Numbered from the stretch's first letter, positions 1-9,225 are shown. The stretch: DNA of 64,000 bases from Hellea sp965224755 (GCA_965224755.1 OZ245061.1:2108001-2172000); one strand, 5' to 3'. A program made the numbers and translations. Notes: generated by a model not told the origin, from the sequence alone.

Positions 1-391
1 AAAGATCATTGGACAAATCATAATGATGTTGAACATTTTTGCGGGATTTCGCTGTCTTATTATGCTGGTGCCAGCGTTTGAATTTCTTCAGCCATGCCCG
101 GAGCGCTTTTTGTGAACCTTGGCTGCGCAGCGACTCGCGATTAAAAGCAAAGATTTCCAGTAATCCTTTCAGCCCGCCCTCTTCGCAAATCAGCGTGCCG
201 TCCATATAGGCCTCGCCCGCTTTGAGCTCCGGATTGAGGAAGAGCTGGCGATAGAGCTTCTTATCAGTCAAGCGGATAGTCGCGCTCGGCTGCCCGCCCG
301 GCCCGTGGACATGCGAATGTCCGTCCGCATCTATGATTGTCAATTGCCCAACCTTCACGAATTTGGACATCATTTTATTTAAAAGTTTCAT
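1..391 (-). CDS. cfa: Cyclopropane-fatty-acyl-phospholipid synthase, N-terminal part (runs off the left edge)
   Basis: Reading the minus strand from ATG at 391 gives about 130 residues that are open to the window edge. The last visible residues, NVQHHYDLSNDL, are the signature that opens the SAM-dependent methyltransferase domain of CFA synthases, and the preceding part matches the family's N-terminal domain (KAGEAYMDG). The enzyme would methylenate unsaturated acyl chains of membrane phospholipids at the inner membrane. The catalytic half lies outside the window, so activity cannot be judged. It follows the HAD gene by 22 bp and is probably the last visible gene of that operon. Confidence 0.85.
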   Translation of the reverse strand, partial: MKLLNKMMSKFVKVGQLTIIDADGHSHVHGPGGQPSATIRLTDKKLYRQLFLNPELKAGEAYMDGTLICEEGGLKGLLEIFAFNRESLRSQGSQKALRAWLKKFKRWHQHNKTAKSRKNVQHHYDLSNDL

Positions 392-413
392 GCGCGCCTT
401 CCCTATGCCCGAT

Positions 414-1088
414 TTAGGCCTTCATCCAGTCTTGGATATCATATCCTTCGTCCAGCGCCAGCTTTTCCAGCCGGCCATCGGGATTAACCGCAATCGCTTT
501 ATCCGCAAAGCGCATAACCTCGATATCGGCGCGGCTATCCGTATAAAACACCGTGTCCAAATCGCTTAGACCCTGCCTCTCAATATAGGCTTTGACAGAT
601 TTCAGTTTCGCAGTCCCGTAACAATTTTGCGAGGCGAAATCAGGCAGAAGCAGATCCTCCTTTGACCAACCCAAAAGCGTGCAGACATAGCCGTCAGCGC
701 CCAATTTGGCAGAGATTGGCGCGACGATGAGGTCAACAGCGGCGCTGGCAATCAGGATATGGTCCCCATTGGCTTGGTGCCGGGCCAAAACTTTAACCGC
801 TCCAGGCCGTAAACCACTCGCCACTTCGCGCGCGGCAAACGCCTCAGCCATGGTTTCTAACTTCGCCCGCGTCTTACCCGTCATACCCCAGCGCATCATG
901 TTTTTCTTGACATCCCCGCGCGGCACGCCTCCGCTTTTATAGCGGTATTGGAACATTGCCGTGCTGATAAATAGCGGCAGCCAGAGATGCGGTTTATAGC
1001 GGATACTGCGCCACACCAACCGTCCCCATGTCCCGCGCTTGGTCAGGGTGTAATCCAGATCGAATATGGCCAGCTTTGCCGCGCTCAT
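414..1088 (-). CDS. HAD-IB family phosphatase (PSPase-like)
   Basis: A 224-residue protein starting MSAAKLAIFDLDYTLT. The DLDYT motif near residue 10 is the nucleophile motif DxDxT/V of HAD hydrolases. A serine near residue 114 (LIASA) and the late FYTDSRADIE with acidic residues fit motifs II and III. It resembles the HAD-IB group that includes phosphoserine phosphatase and lipid-phosphate phosphatases. The start overlaps the upstream flippase stop by 4 bp, indicating translational coupling. The substrate is not evident; the neighbours (CFA synthase, flippase, nucleotidyltransferase) suggest a lipid or glycan phosphate. That last point is inference. Confidence 0.75.
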   Translation of the reverse strand: MSAAKLAIFDLDYTLTKRGTWGRLVWRSIRYKPHLWLPLFISTAMFQYRYKSGGVPRGDVKKNMMRWGMTGKTRAKLETMAEAFAAREVASGLRPGAVKVLARHQANGDHILIASAAVDLIVAPISAKLGADGYVCTLLGWSKEDLLLPDFASQNCYGTAKLKSVKAYIERQGLSDLDTVFYTDSRADIEVMRFADKAIAVNPDGRLEKLALDEGYDIQDWMKA

Positions 1089-2509
1089 TCCGGCACCTCG
1101 TCGACGGGTTTAAGATCGGCCTTACGAATAGCCTGTTTCAAGGTTGTCTTGACCAATAAGGTCACAATAATCAATCCCACCAAATGCCCGGCGATAACCG
1201 CCCAAGCTGCGCCCGCTCCGCCGAGGACTTTGGTCAGTATGAAAAACCCTGCAATATAAACCAGTAAGCCTGCGACGCGGGCATAGATTGCGCGCTCGGG
1301 CTTATCAGCGGCGTAAAAGACGGGGTAAAGCGGCGCTACTGCGGCAAAAAGAGCTGCGCCGAAAACCAGTAAAATTGCCAGAATAACTGTCTCGGCATAT
1401 TCCGGCCCGAAAGTGTTGGCAATGACGTATGGCCCGGCCAGCGACATCAGGATCGAAAGAATAAGCCCAACGCTCAAAGACATCGCCCCGGCCCGCGTGA
1501 CCAAACGCCAGATTTTATCCGCGCCGCCATCGGACATGATGCGGGCGAGTTCGGGATAAATCACTTGGTCGAGCAGCTTAACACCTTCGGAGAGAAGCTT
1601 GGCGACTTCCTCGGCAATACGGTAGACGGCGACGAAAGCCGGGCCAAAGACGCTCATCACTAAAAGCACGGGTAAATGGCTTGTGCCTGCGGCTAGTGTT
1701 GAATCGATATTGGATTTCCAAACGAAAGGCCAAAGCCCTTTGCGCGGGTGGGTGAAGTCTGATTTAGCGGCCAAGATTGGCCTGATGAATTTCCGCTTCG
1801 CCAATTCTGCCAACCCCAATAAAATCACCGCCAGATAACCGGCAACTGAGCCCATATACCAAACAGCTGCAAAACCGATCAAGCCCCAGCCCGATTTATA
1901 GGCGATGACCGCCCCGATAAGACGCGTCACCGGCATGGCGAGGGCGCAAAGGGCCAAGCCTTTGAATTTATCAAATAGGCGCAAGACGCCCGTCGCCGCG
2001 CCCGTCTGGCGCACGAGGACGACAGTGCAATAGGCAAAGACGAGATTGCGCAGCTGCGCAAGATCAAGCGTATCAGGCGCCGGAAATATGTGAGGGAACC
2101 GGCCCACCAAAAAGACAACCAAGCCAAACAAACTGATCGCCGCAAGAAAGGCCGCAACGGCGGACAGAAAATCCAGAGAAATCATAAAGCGAACCAGCTT
2201 GGAAAAGCCCGTAACATCTTTATTTTTAACGTCATCCGTGCCAAACCTTATAAGAGATTGCCAAGATTGAAACGTGGCAACTTCGGCAAAGAACAGCATA
2301 TAAGCATGCAGGAAAATGATCGTCCCGAAAGCGACCTGATTATCCAATGCCCGTTCGGTAATGATAAGCGTGAACAGTCCCAAAAGCGCGGATAATGCAT
2401 TGGCCCCAATCAATAATCCCGTATTGGCCGCAATACGTTTACCAACAGATTTTTGGCTTGTAATGGTAAAATCAGGCTGGGTCATAAGCCTTGGACAATA
2501 TGGCTTCAA
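1085..2509 (-). CDS. Polysaccharide/lipid flippase-like membrane protein (MOP superfamily)
   Basis: A 474-residue integral membrane protein with about 12 hydrophobic segments. It starts with an N-terminal stretch of the ANTGLLIGANALSALLGL type, typical of Wzx-like polysaccharide flippases. The given start overlaps the upstream gene by 38 bp; the internal ATG at 2485 (MTQPDF) would reduce the overlap and is a reasonable alternative. Proteins of this family move lipid-linked sugars across the inner membrane. No glycosyltransferases are visible nearby, so the cargo is unknown. It sits in a five-gene minus-strand block with GNAT, nucleotidyltransferase, HAD phosphatase and CFA synthase genes. Confidence 0.7.
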   Translation of the reverse strand: MKPYCPRLMTQPDFTITSQKSVGKRIAANTGLLIGANALSALLGLFTLIITERALDNQVAFGTIIFLHAYMLFFAEVATFQSWQSLIRFGTDDVKNKDVTGFSKLVRFMISLDFLSAVAAFLAAISLFGLVVFLVGRFPHIFPAPDTLDLAQLRNLVFAYCTVVLVRQTGAATGVLRLFDKFKGLALCALAMPVTRLIGAVIAYKSGWGLIGFAAVWYMGSVAGYLAVILLGLAELAKRKFIRPILAAKSDFTHPRKGLWPFVWKSNIDSTLAAGTSHLPVLLVMSVFGPAFVAVYRIAEEVAKLLSEGVKLLDQVIYPELARIMSDGGADKIWRLVTRAGAMSLSVGLILSILMSLAGPYVIANTFGPEYAETVILAILLVFGAALFAAVAPLYPVFYAADKPERAIYARVAGLLVYIAGFFILTKVLGGAGAAWAVIAGHLVGLIIVTLLVKTTLKQAIRKADLKPVDEVPE

Positions 2510-3230
2510 CTAAGGTTTTATCCGAAGGCTTATCAACATCAATTGCGGCTTCGGCGATAGGAATAAGAACAGGTTTAGCTTTAATATTCAACCGCTTAGA
2601 GGCATAACCGAAAGCGCTTGCCAGGCTTAATCTACCCGAAATGTAATTAAATAAGACACCCCACCCCAAACTACGCGCTAATTTCACCGGTTGCTTGCGC
2701 AGGTGCTGAGCGTCTTGCCAAAAACTAATAGCGGCAAGACCTTTACTGTTGGCGATATAGAATAAATTACAGCCCGAAACCGACCGGTCAGAGAACTTCA
2801 AATATGTGCGTTTCACATCGGGATAGGCGGGCTGGATAATATCTTTATCAGCAAGGCCAACGCAGAAATCTGCACCTGATGCCTGCGCCCCCGTAATAAA
2901 AACCGACAGCATTTCAGGCGTTAAAAGCGGATGATCGCAGGTCGTCATAAGACAGGGGAAATCTATTCCCGCCTGCAAGGCGGCAAAGGCGCTTCCCGCC
3001 GGGCCCGGCGCAGAGGGTGATTGGGCCAGACAGGCATCATATCCCGCGTCAAATCCGCTGACGTGATAAGGCGTTTTCAGCCCTGCCCTGTCCAAGGCCG
3101 AGAGCACGTAGTCAATCATCGGGCGGCCATTAATCGGGATCACGGCTTTACACTCAACGCCCGCTTCAGCGCAAAGCACATCAACGACGCCTTCGCGCTG
3201 CCCGGCCAAGATTAAAACGGAAACTGCCAT
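2472..3230 (-). CDS. MobA-like NTP transferase
   Basis: A 252-residue protein beginning MAVSVLILAGQREG, the LxLAGGxxxR-type nucleotide-binding loop of the NTP_transferase_3 (MobA-like) fold in degenerate form. KAVIPINGRPMIDYVLSAL follows as the second signature, and TTCDHPLLTPE near residue 90 is the metal/nucleotide Asp motif. It would transfer a nucleotide to a phosphorylated small molecule. Its ATG overlaps the stop of the GNAT gene as TAATG, so the two are coupled. The context argues for headgroup or sugar activation for an envelope component rather than molybdenum cofactor synthesis, but the substrate cannot be read from the sequence. Confidence 0.7.
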   Translation of the reverse strand: MAVSVLILAGQREGVVDVLCAEAGVECKAVIPINGRPMIDYVLSALDRAGLKTPYHVSGFDAGYDACLAQSPSAPGPAGSAFAALQAGIDFPCLMTTCDHPLLTPEMLSVFITGAQASGADFCVGLADKDIIQPAYPDVKRTYLKFSDRSVSGCNLFYIANSKGLAAISFWQDAQHLRKQPVKLARSLGWGVLFNYISGRLSLASAFGYASKRLNIKAKPVLIPIAEAAIDVDKPSDKTLVEAILSKAYDPA

Positions 3231-4426
3231 TACAGAATTTTCTCATACATACGGTATGTCTTATAAGCTTTGGCGTCTGCTTGCTCGCAAATACTAATCA
3301 TGCCGTCATTATCTTCGAGAATCCAAGACAGTTCGCAATGGGTGAAACCTTTTTGGCGGCCCGCCTCAAAAACGGTTTCACAAAGCTTGGCGACTATGGC
3401 GAGGCCTTTTCGCGTATTATGCCAGTCCTTACGCAGACCCATGAGCGGTATCCGCGCTTGTTTCACGCCTTTGACCTTAAGCCGCCAAATCAGTTTTGCC
3501 CAGCCAAAGGGCAAAAGCTTGCCGCCAAGACCTCGGATAGCTTCGTTCAGATCGGGTATCATCCAGATATAGGCGACCGGCTCGCCTTTGATTTCGCCAA
3601 TCCAGAGCCCTTCTTTGAACATAAGCGGGCGGATTTCTTTGGCCATATGTTTGACCTGATCATCAGAGAACGGGACAAAACCCCAATTCTCCGACCAAGC
3701 ATCGTTAAAGATATCCATGACGATAGAGACTTCGCCCTTAAAATCCGCGGGGCGCATGGGCCGCACAACGATTTCCGGGCTTTTATCGGCCAATTTAACC
3801 ATCAATTGATCAATCTTTGGCCGCGGATAACCGGCATAGAGATCAGCTTGAAAAGCAAACATATCTACCGCTTTTTCAAAGCCCTGCGCTTCAATCAAAG
3901 CTTGGTAATCGGCGCGGCCGTGGGGCATCATCACAACCGGCGGGGTCTCAAAACCCTCGATCAACAGGCCGCATTCCTCATTCACGCTCCATTGCGCCGG
4001 GCCGATGATTTTACCAAAATTGCGGCTGATCAGCCAATCTTCAGCGGCCTTTAACAAAGCCTGCCCTGTTTCAGGATTGGCTTCGCAGTCAAAAAAGCCG
4101 AAAAACCCGGCATTATCGCCGTGAAGCTCCAGATGCGCCGGATTGATGAAGGCCGCAATGCGCCCGACAATTTCATCCCCGCGCCGGGCGAGAAAGAGCT
4201 GCCGGTTTTCGCGGGTGGCAGCTCCGGGGTTTTTATCGGGATTAAGGTGATCTGCCCGCTCAAAGCCAAGTTGAGCCCGCCATGCCGGATCGGATTGATA
4301 TATCTTGTTCGGCAGCGCCAGAAAGACTTTCTCGCCTGCCTGGCTTGCAACTGCTTCAATGTTCAATGGTGATGCCACACGGCCTCCGAGCCCAGAAGCG
4401 GCGCGGCTATTCGCTCCGCAAATCAA
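3230..4426 (-). CDS. GNAT-fold N-acetyltransferase-like protein
   Basis: A 398-residue soluble protein. The N-terminal half includes FLARRGDEIVGRIAAFINP, a typical GNAT beta-strand pair, and GFFGFFDCEANPETGQALLKAA, the acceptor-region pattern of acyl-CoA transferases. The C-terminal half has a second GNAT-like region with SENWGFVPFSDDQ and HCELSWILEDN. This is the layout of a large alphaproteobacterial family annotated only as GNAT or hypothetical. The start is uncertain; a GTG about 16 codons in is possible. It is the first gene of the coupled minus-strand block. The acyl acceptor is unknown. Confidence 0.6.
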   Translation of the reverse strand: MICGANSRAASGLGGRVASPLNIEAVASQAGEKVFLALPNKIYQSDPAWRAQLGFERADHLNPDKNPGAATRENRQLFLARRGDEIVGRIAAFINPAHLELHGDNAGFFGFFDCEANPETGQALLKAAEDWLISRNFGKIIGPAQWSVNEECGLLIEGFETPPVVMMPHGRADYQALIEAQGFEKAVDMFAFQADLYAGYPRPKIDQLMVKLADKSPEIVVRPMRPADFKGEVSIVMDIFNDAWSENWGFVPFSDDQVKHMAKEIRPLMFKEGLWIGEIKGEPVAYIWMIPDLNEAIRGLGGKLLPFGWAKLIWRLKVKGVKQARIPLMGLRKDWHNTRKGLAIVAKLCETVFEAGRQKGFTHCELSWILEDNDGMISICEQADAKAYKTYRMYEKIL

Positions 4427-4437
4427 GCGCCGTTGTG

Positions 4438-4992
4438 CTAATCTTTCTGGGTCAGGTCAACCATCTCAATGGTAATATCAACGCCTTCCATCGGAACATC
4501 AAAACCGGTTTCGGAATATTTTGGTAAGCGGAGCGCTCTTATTTTGGGGTTATTTGACAATCCAAAAGGTTCCAGCGGTTTAAAATCCCAGCGTTTCTTG
4601 AGTTTCCTGTCGCCGTTTTTATCATGATAACCGACAATGGCATGCGGCCCGGGATAGGGCAGATTAAAGCACACCATTTGCGAGCCGTCTTCGGCTGGAA
4701 CACGGGCGCGGCGCAGGCGGCCTTCTTTTTTCATGAATTTGTGCTCGCCAAACATTTCCAGCGTTAGCATGCCTTCGCGCGTCATACCTGTGACGTTTAT
4801 ACGAATCTGCAGCGCGCCGGGAACACATGTGTCCGATTTTTCACTTTTATAAATCTCCAATCCGCGCTCAATACCAATCTGTGATAAGGGCTCAGACGAT
4901 TTATCTCCGGCAAAAGCCGCAGGCGATGTAATAACAAGGCAAATCATGATGAAAAGCACTGTAATAAATGTGTATGCTAAATTTGCTTTCAC
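4438..4992 (-). CDS. Secreted DUF2141-family protein
   Basis: A 184-residue protein with a clear signal peptide: basic start, hydrophobic core, and AFA cleavage site near residue 28. The mature part contains IRINVTGM, CFNLPYPGPHAIVGYHDKNG and EGVDITIEM, which are the hallmarks of DUF2141 beta-sandwich proteins. A likely location is the periplasm. No function has been established for the family. It is 12 bp downstream-adjacent to the GNAT gene on the same strand but reads like an independent unit, divergent from lptF across a 103-bp promoter gap. Confidence 0.7.
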   Translation of the reverse strand: MKANLAYTFITVLFIMICLVITSPAAFAGDKSSEPLSQIGIERGLEIYKSEKSDTCVPGALQIRINVTGMTREGMLTLEMFGEHKFMKKEGRLRRARVPAEDGSQMVCFNLPYPGPHAIVGYHDKNGDRKLKKRWDFKPLEPFGLSNNPKIRALRLPKYSETGFDVPMEGVDITIEMVDLTQKD

Positions 4993-5095
4993 GGCTCAGC
5001 CTCTATATTGCGACCTTAGGAATTTGGCCACCCTTATGATTCCATATGGGTTTTTGCCCCAATTTAGTAAAGGCGATATTACAGTTCTATAGCAT

Positions 5096-6301
5096 ATGGG
5101 CCAATTAAACCAATATATCATGAAAAAAGCGGCCATTAATATTACCGGCCTGATTGTGTTTGCCTGTTGCGTGTTGTTGCTCGAACGGTTGCTGCGGATT
5201 TTTGAAGTTGTGGCAACATCGTCCAAACCCGCCAGCGACGCCTCAAACATGGTTGTTAATCTTCTGCCGCATTATTTGGGCATTGCCGTGCCAATGGCTT
5301 TATTGCTGGGCATCATCATCACAGTAGACCGATTAAGCCGCACCAGTGAATTGACGGCGGCTTTGGGCGCGGGCGTATCGCTCTTTCATATGACCAAGCC
5401 CTTTATCCTGCTCGCCCTCATTTTGGCCGGCTTGAGCGTGTTTATCGAAGGCTATATGCAGCCCGTGGGCCGTTATAATTACCGCCAGGTCGAAAACTCC
5501 ATCAAAAAGCAATCCTATGCAGCGACCCTGCGCGAAGGCACATTCACGCCTGTCGGCACCCGCACATTTTTTGCAGGTACAGACCTGCCCGGTTCGGCCA
5601 TTGGCCCTATCTTCATCTATGAAAAACTCATGACGGACAGCAAACAAACCGGCATTCGCATTACAACGGCGAGTGAAGGTAAGCTCATCATCCGCGAGAA
5701 AACGCAAGAACCTGTTCTTCAATTAGCGGCGGGGCAGACTCACCAAATTGTCGATAATCGTCAATTAGACGGAGGGTTAAGCTTTGAAAGCAGTGCAATT
5801 GCAGGCACTGCATCTCTATTAAACTTCAGGCGCCGGGGCGAGGATGAGCGGGAACTGACCTCGGTCGAGCTGTTCAAAAACCGTAAAGGCGATGTTTTCT
5901 CTACTGTGTCGCAACCCGTCAATAATGCTGCCCTTCATCTTCGAATGGGGCGGGTGGTTTTACTTCTCCTGCTGCCCTTCATCGCCGTCCCCTTTGGCCT
6001 GAATTACGGACGCAATCCATCATCAGCCGGGATTTTCATCGGTGTTGTCTTGCTAATCACTTTACAAAAAGCATTGGAATTCGGGCAAAGCCTCGGGGCC
6101 AGCGGCGCGATAGCCCCTTGGGCCGGAACATGGCCGCTCATCGCAGCCGTGGCCATATTTGCGGGCTATATTTTCCGCAAAAGCGCCTATAAAATGGGCC
6201 AGCCTCCACTGACCTCGGTCGCCCATTACATCACCCATTTTCAGAGTAAAATACGCGAGAAGATTGTGGCGCTACAGCGCTTTGGGGCCGAGAAGAGCTA
6301 A
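5096..6301 (+). CDS. lptF: LPS export permease LptF
   Basis: A 401-residue YjgP/YjgQ-type permease. It has an N-terminal transmembrane segment right after MGQLNQYIMKK, two more near residues 60 and 100, a periplasmic beta-jellyroll domain (about 135-265), and three C-terminal membrane segments starting with RMGRVVLLLLLPFIAVPFGLNYGR. It forms the LptB2FG complex that extracts lipopolysaccharide from the inner membrane. Being first of the pair and ending TAATG into the next gene marks it as LptF rather than LptG. ATG 5096 is the natural start because family members begin with a short RYI-like helix. Confidence 0.9.
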   Translation: MGQLNQYIMKKAAINITGLIVFACCVLLLERLLRIFEVVATSSKPASDASNMVVNLLPHYLGIAVPMALLLGIIITVDRLSRTSELTAALGAGVSLFHMTKPFILLALILAGLSVFIEGYMQPVGRYNYRQVENSIKKQSYAATLREGTFTPVGTRTFFAGTDLPGSAIGPIFIYEKLMTDSKQTGIRITTASEGKLIIREKTQEPVLQLAAGQTHQIVDNRQLDGGLSFESSAIAGTASLLNFRRRGEDERELTSVELFKNRKGDVFSTVSQPVNNAALHLRMGRVVLLLLLPFIAVPFGLNYGRNPSSAGIFIGVVLLITLQKALEFGQSLGASGAIAPWAGTWPLIAAVAIFAGYIFRKSAYKMGQPPLTSVAHYITHFQSKIREKIVALQRFGAEKS

Positions 6302-7380
6302 TGTGGAATTTTACTAAATATCTCTCCAAAACCTTTTTGTTTATCTGGCTCGGCACAGTCTTCGGCTTTCTCGTTCTCATAGGTATGCTGGACAGCCTCG
6401 CCAATGCGGCAGATATAATGGTGGATGGCAAGGGTTTTAAGAACACAATACGCTATATAGGCTTAAGGGCCCCGGTTATTTTTGATCGTATTTTTATTTT
6501 CACCCTCGTCGTAGCGATGCTGCTCACTTTCGTCAAACTCATCCGCCAGCATGAACTTGTGGCCCTGCTCGGCTTCGGCATTTCAGTGCCCAAGCAAGTC
6601 ATGCTGCTAACGCCCGCTGTCGTCGGCGCAGCGATTATCTCTATCACATTTATAGACTACGCCATGGCCCCCGCCGTAAGATCCCTGCAAGCTTGGGGTG
6701 TCGGCGAATATAAAATCAAAAATATTACGGCTGAAAACCCGCTTTGGCTCGAAGATAATGGCCGGATTATTCGCGCAACCGAACGCTATAGCTACGATAT
6801 GCTGGGGAAGCTGGAAATATTTGTCCGCTCTGAAAACGGCGCTGTCGAAGAAGTTATTTGGGCCGAGACCGCCGCCTATATCGGGCCGAATTGGTCATTG
6901 GACGGCGTTCAGGTTTTGCCTGTTAAAGGCGCAGACGGCGAGGCCCGCTTGGCTCTGCGCGAAGCTACGCCCCGTATTTGGGAAACCAAGCAAACACCGA
7001 AAACCATTGCCCGCTTGGCGGCCGAGCCTCGCGATCTGTCCCTGTCCGAGATGCGTAATTTCCGTAAGCGCGGCAATTCAGGCAGTAAGCCGCGCTTTGC
7101 CTATAGTTTTTGGCACGCGCACCGCCTAACGCGCCCCCTCGCTGCCTTTATCCTGCTTATGTGCGCTGTTCCGATGATGCAGCGTACTGGCCGAGAGGAT
7201 ACAGGCGATAAAGCCCTGATCGTGGGCATTACGATGGGATTTATTTTCCTGATCATAGACGGCGCTATGGCGACCTTTGCAGCTTCGGGCGGCATGACGG
7301 TTGCTCCGGCAATCGCAGCGCCTCTAGCTTTATTTGCTATATTCGGAGCCTTTCTCTGTCTGCGCTCAGAACGCAATTAG
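6301..7380 (+). CDS. lptG: LPS export permease LptG
   Basis: A 359-residue partner of LptF. It starts MWNFTKYLSKTFLFIWLG, with membrane helices at about 10-30, 55-80 and 100-120, a periplasmic jellyroll (about 135-250), and helices after residue 270 (RPLAAFILLMCAVPMM). The ATG overlaps the lptF stop by one base, so translation is coupled. In many alphaproteobacteria lptD follows this pair; here a diacylglycerol-kinase-like gene follows 8 bp later instead. Confidence 0.9.
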   Translation: MWNFTKYLSKTFLFIWLGTVFGFLVLIGMLDSLANAADIMVDGKGFKNTIRYIGLRAPVIFDRIFIFTLVVAMLLTFVKLIRQHELVALLGFGISVPKQVMLLTPAVVGAAIISITFIDYAMAPAVRSLQAWGVGEYKIKNITAENPLWLEDNGRIIRATERYSYDMLGKLEIFVRSENGAVEEVIWAETAAYIGPNWSLDGVQVLPVKGADGEARLALREATPRIWETKQTPKTIARLAAEPRDLSLSEMRNFRKRGNSGSKPRFAYSFWHAHRLTRPLAAFILLMCAVPMMQRTGREDTGDKALIVGITMGFIFLIIDGAMATFAASGGMTVAPAIAAPLALFAIFGAFLCLRSERN

Positions 7381-7387
7381 CATATCC

Positions 7388-8314
7388 ATGGCGGCATTTT
7401 TTATCGTCAATGCCTTAAGCGAGAGAGTCGCCAAGAAAGGCTCTGTACTGAAAGCTGTAGCCGCAGACCAAAATATCCCAATTTATCATCTTAGTAAGTT
7501 CGGCGGCCTGAAAAGCGAAGTCACCCGAGCCGCGCGCAACAAAACCAGCCATGTCTTTATCGAAGGCGGCGACGGCACTGTGCAGGGCGTATTGACGGAA
7601 TTTATCAAACAAAGAGACGCTTTTGAAACCTTCCCTCTATTCTCGATCGTTCCCGGCGGCATGACAAATCAAATCGCCAAAAATATTGGGCTGAAATCGG
7701 CTAACAAAGCGGAGATAAAAAAGCTGCTCGCAAAAACAACATTGCCGCGCTCAACGGCCTTGCTAAATGTCATAAGCGCAGGCTGTCCGCCTATTTATGG
7801 CTTTCTTTTCTCCAGCGGGGCCATCCCTATGGTCACGGATTATACCAAGAACAATTTACACAATAAAGGCATTGGCGGCTCCTTGGCTGTTCTCGGCGGG
7901 CTCTTGCGAGCGGTATTGGGCAAACGCGAAGATGTCATGCGGCCAACGCCTATTAAGCTTAATATAGATAGTCAGGATTTGAATGAAAATCACCTCGGCA
8001 CAATGATCACAACCTTGCCCGGATTGATGCTCGGCATGGATCCTTTTTGGGGCCAACAAGACGCGCCGCTTCGCCTGACCTATGTCAGCGGGGCCGTCAA
8101 AGGCCTGTATCGTCAAATCGCCGGGCTCTGGTTGTCAGGGCTGGGGCTGGGGAATAAATCCAAAGACCGTACTGAAATCGGTATGAGAAGCTGGAACGCG
8201 AATTGTGTGAAATACGCCTATACCGGCCCTGTGGTGCTGGACGGCGAGCCCTTATCATTCCCTTCGGGGCAATTTGAAATTCACGCGACAGAGCCCGTGG
8301 AATTTGTATGTTAA
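7388..8314 (+). CDS. Diacylglycerol kinase catalytic-domain protein
   Basis: I start this 308-residue protein at the ATG at 7388, just past the lptG stop, giving MAAFFIVNALSERV, the typical N-terminus of DAGK-fold proteins. The diagnostic GGDGTVQGVLTEF motif lies near residue 59 and VPGGMTNQIAKNIG near residue 90. The family phosphorylates lipids such as diacylglycerol, sphingosine or undecaprenol using ATP. It overlaps the next gene by 7 bp. That next gene resembles a phosphatidate cytidylyltransferase, so phosphatidic acid as the product would be consistent, though this is inference from the context. Confidence 0.8.
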   Translation: MAAFFIVNALSERVAKKGSVLKAVAADQNIPIYHLSKFGGLKSEVTRAARNKTSHVFIEGGDGTVQGVLTEFIKQRDAFETFPLFSIVPGGMTNQIAKNIGLKSANKAEIKKLLAKTTLPRSTALLNVISAGCPPIYGFLFSSGAIPMVTDYTKNNLHNKGIGGSLAVLGGLLRAVLGKREDVMRPTPIKLNIDSQDLNENHLGTMITTLPGLMLGMDPFWGQQDAPLRLTYVSGAVKGLYRQIAGLWLSGLGLGNKSKDRTEIGMRSWNANCVKYAYTGPVVLDGEPLSFPSGQFEIHATEPVEFVC

Positions 8315-9225
8315 AGCCTGAAACGATAGCCGATATCCTCAGCGAAGAAGTCATAGACCTGCCGCCGCGCGTGGCCGAAGTCTGCGATGTTATTGAAGCC
8401 AAACATGCCGGGCGGGTCACGGCATTTATTTACTACGGTTCCAGCCTGCGCGATGTCGATAATCCCGAAAAAATGCTCGATTTCTATGTCATAGTGGATA
8501 GCTATCGCAAAACCCATAAAAACCCTGTTCGCGCCCTGCTTAACACGATGTTCCCGCCCGCCGTTTATTATCTAGAACACACGAATAACCAAGGCGTCAC
8601 CAGCACCTGTAAATATTCTATTATGTCGATAAAGGCATTTGAAAAGCGCTGCTCGGCCAAGGCGCTTCTGTCGCAAACATGGGGGCGGTTTTCTCAGCCC
8701 TGCGCCCTACTTCGCCCGAAGTCAGATGACATAACGGCCCGTATCATTGCCGCCCGCGAAACAGCTATCCGCCATATAGCGGCGGAAACCGCGCCCTTAT
8801 TTAAGACTACCGTTTCGCCGCAAAGTTTTTGGGCGCGGGCCTTTCATGAAAGCTACCGCACGGAACTCCGCCCTGAAAGCTCGGTGGAACGCTCAGCCGA
8901 GATTGTCGCGCGTTACCTGCCCCGCTATGAGCGTTTATCTGTGATTTTATATCAGGTCGATCGCGGCCAAATTTACCTGCCCGATAATCCCCGCAGCGGC
9001 GCGAAGATGCGCTGGGCTCTACGCCGCCTTCTGGGTAAACCCATGACCGCCATCCGCGTGCTCAATAGCGCCGCGACATTTGACGGCGGCTTGGATTATG
9101 TTTTGCGTAAGCTAAAAAATCACTCGGGCGTCACCATAGACCCAAGCCCGAGCCAGAGACGGCACCCCGTTTTATGGTCGCCCGTTTTAGCATGGAAGCT
9201 TTGGAGAAAAGGCGCGTTTAATTAG
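8308..9225 (+). CDS. Tam41-like nucleotidyltransferase (candidate CDP-diacylglycerol synthase)
   Basis: A 305-residue protein. FIYYGSSLRD near residue 37 followed by MLDFYVIVD matches the nucleotidyltransferase GS-x-x-D/D pattern in the arrangement of mitochondrial Tam41 (FGYGSG...IDLIFIVD). Further on, PAVYYLEHTNNQ, CKYSIMSIKAFEKR and WGRFSQPCALL line up with Tam41's VYFNP, KYGVIS and LAGRLHKPV blocks. Tam41 makes CDP-diacylglycerol from phosphatidate and CTP. The 7-bp overlap with a diacylglycerol-kinase-like gene fits a two-step DAG to PA to CDP-DAG route. The match is from memory of the family and needs a profile search. It could instead be a generic NTase of unknown substrate. Confidence 0.55.
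   Translation: MLKPETIADILSEEVIDLPPRVAEVCDVIEAKHAGRVTAFIYYGSSLRDVDNPEKMLDFYVIVDSYRKTHKNPVRALLNTMFPPAVYYLEHTNNQGVTSTCKYSIMSIKAFEKRCSAKALLSQTWGRFSQPCALLRPKSDDITARIIAARETAIRHIAAETAPLFKTTVSPQSFWARAFHESYRTELRPESSVERSAEIVARYLPRYERLSVILYQVDRGQIYLPDNPRSGAKMRWALRRLLGKPMTAIRVLNSAATFDGGLDYVLRKLKNHSGVTIDPSPSQRRHPVLWSPVLAWKLWRKGAFN

Noticed and set aside
3281..4054. Plus-strand open frame of 257 codons opposite the GNAT gene
   Set aside because: No recognisable domain and fully antisense to a better supported gene in a coupled operon.
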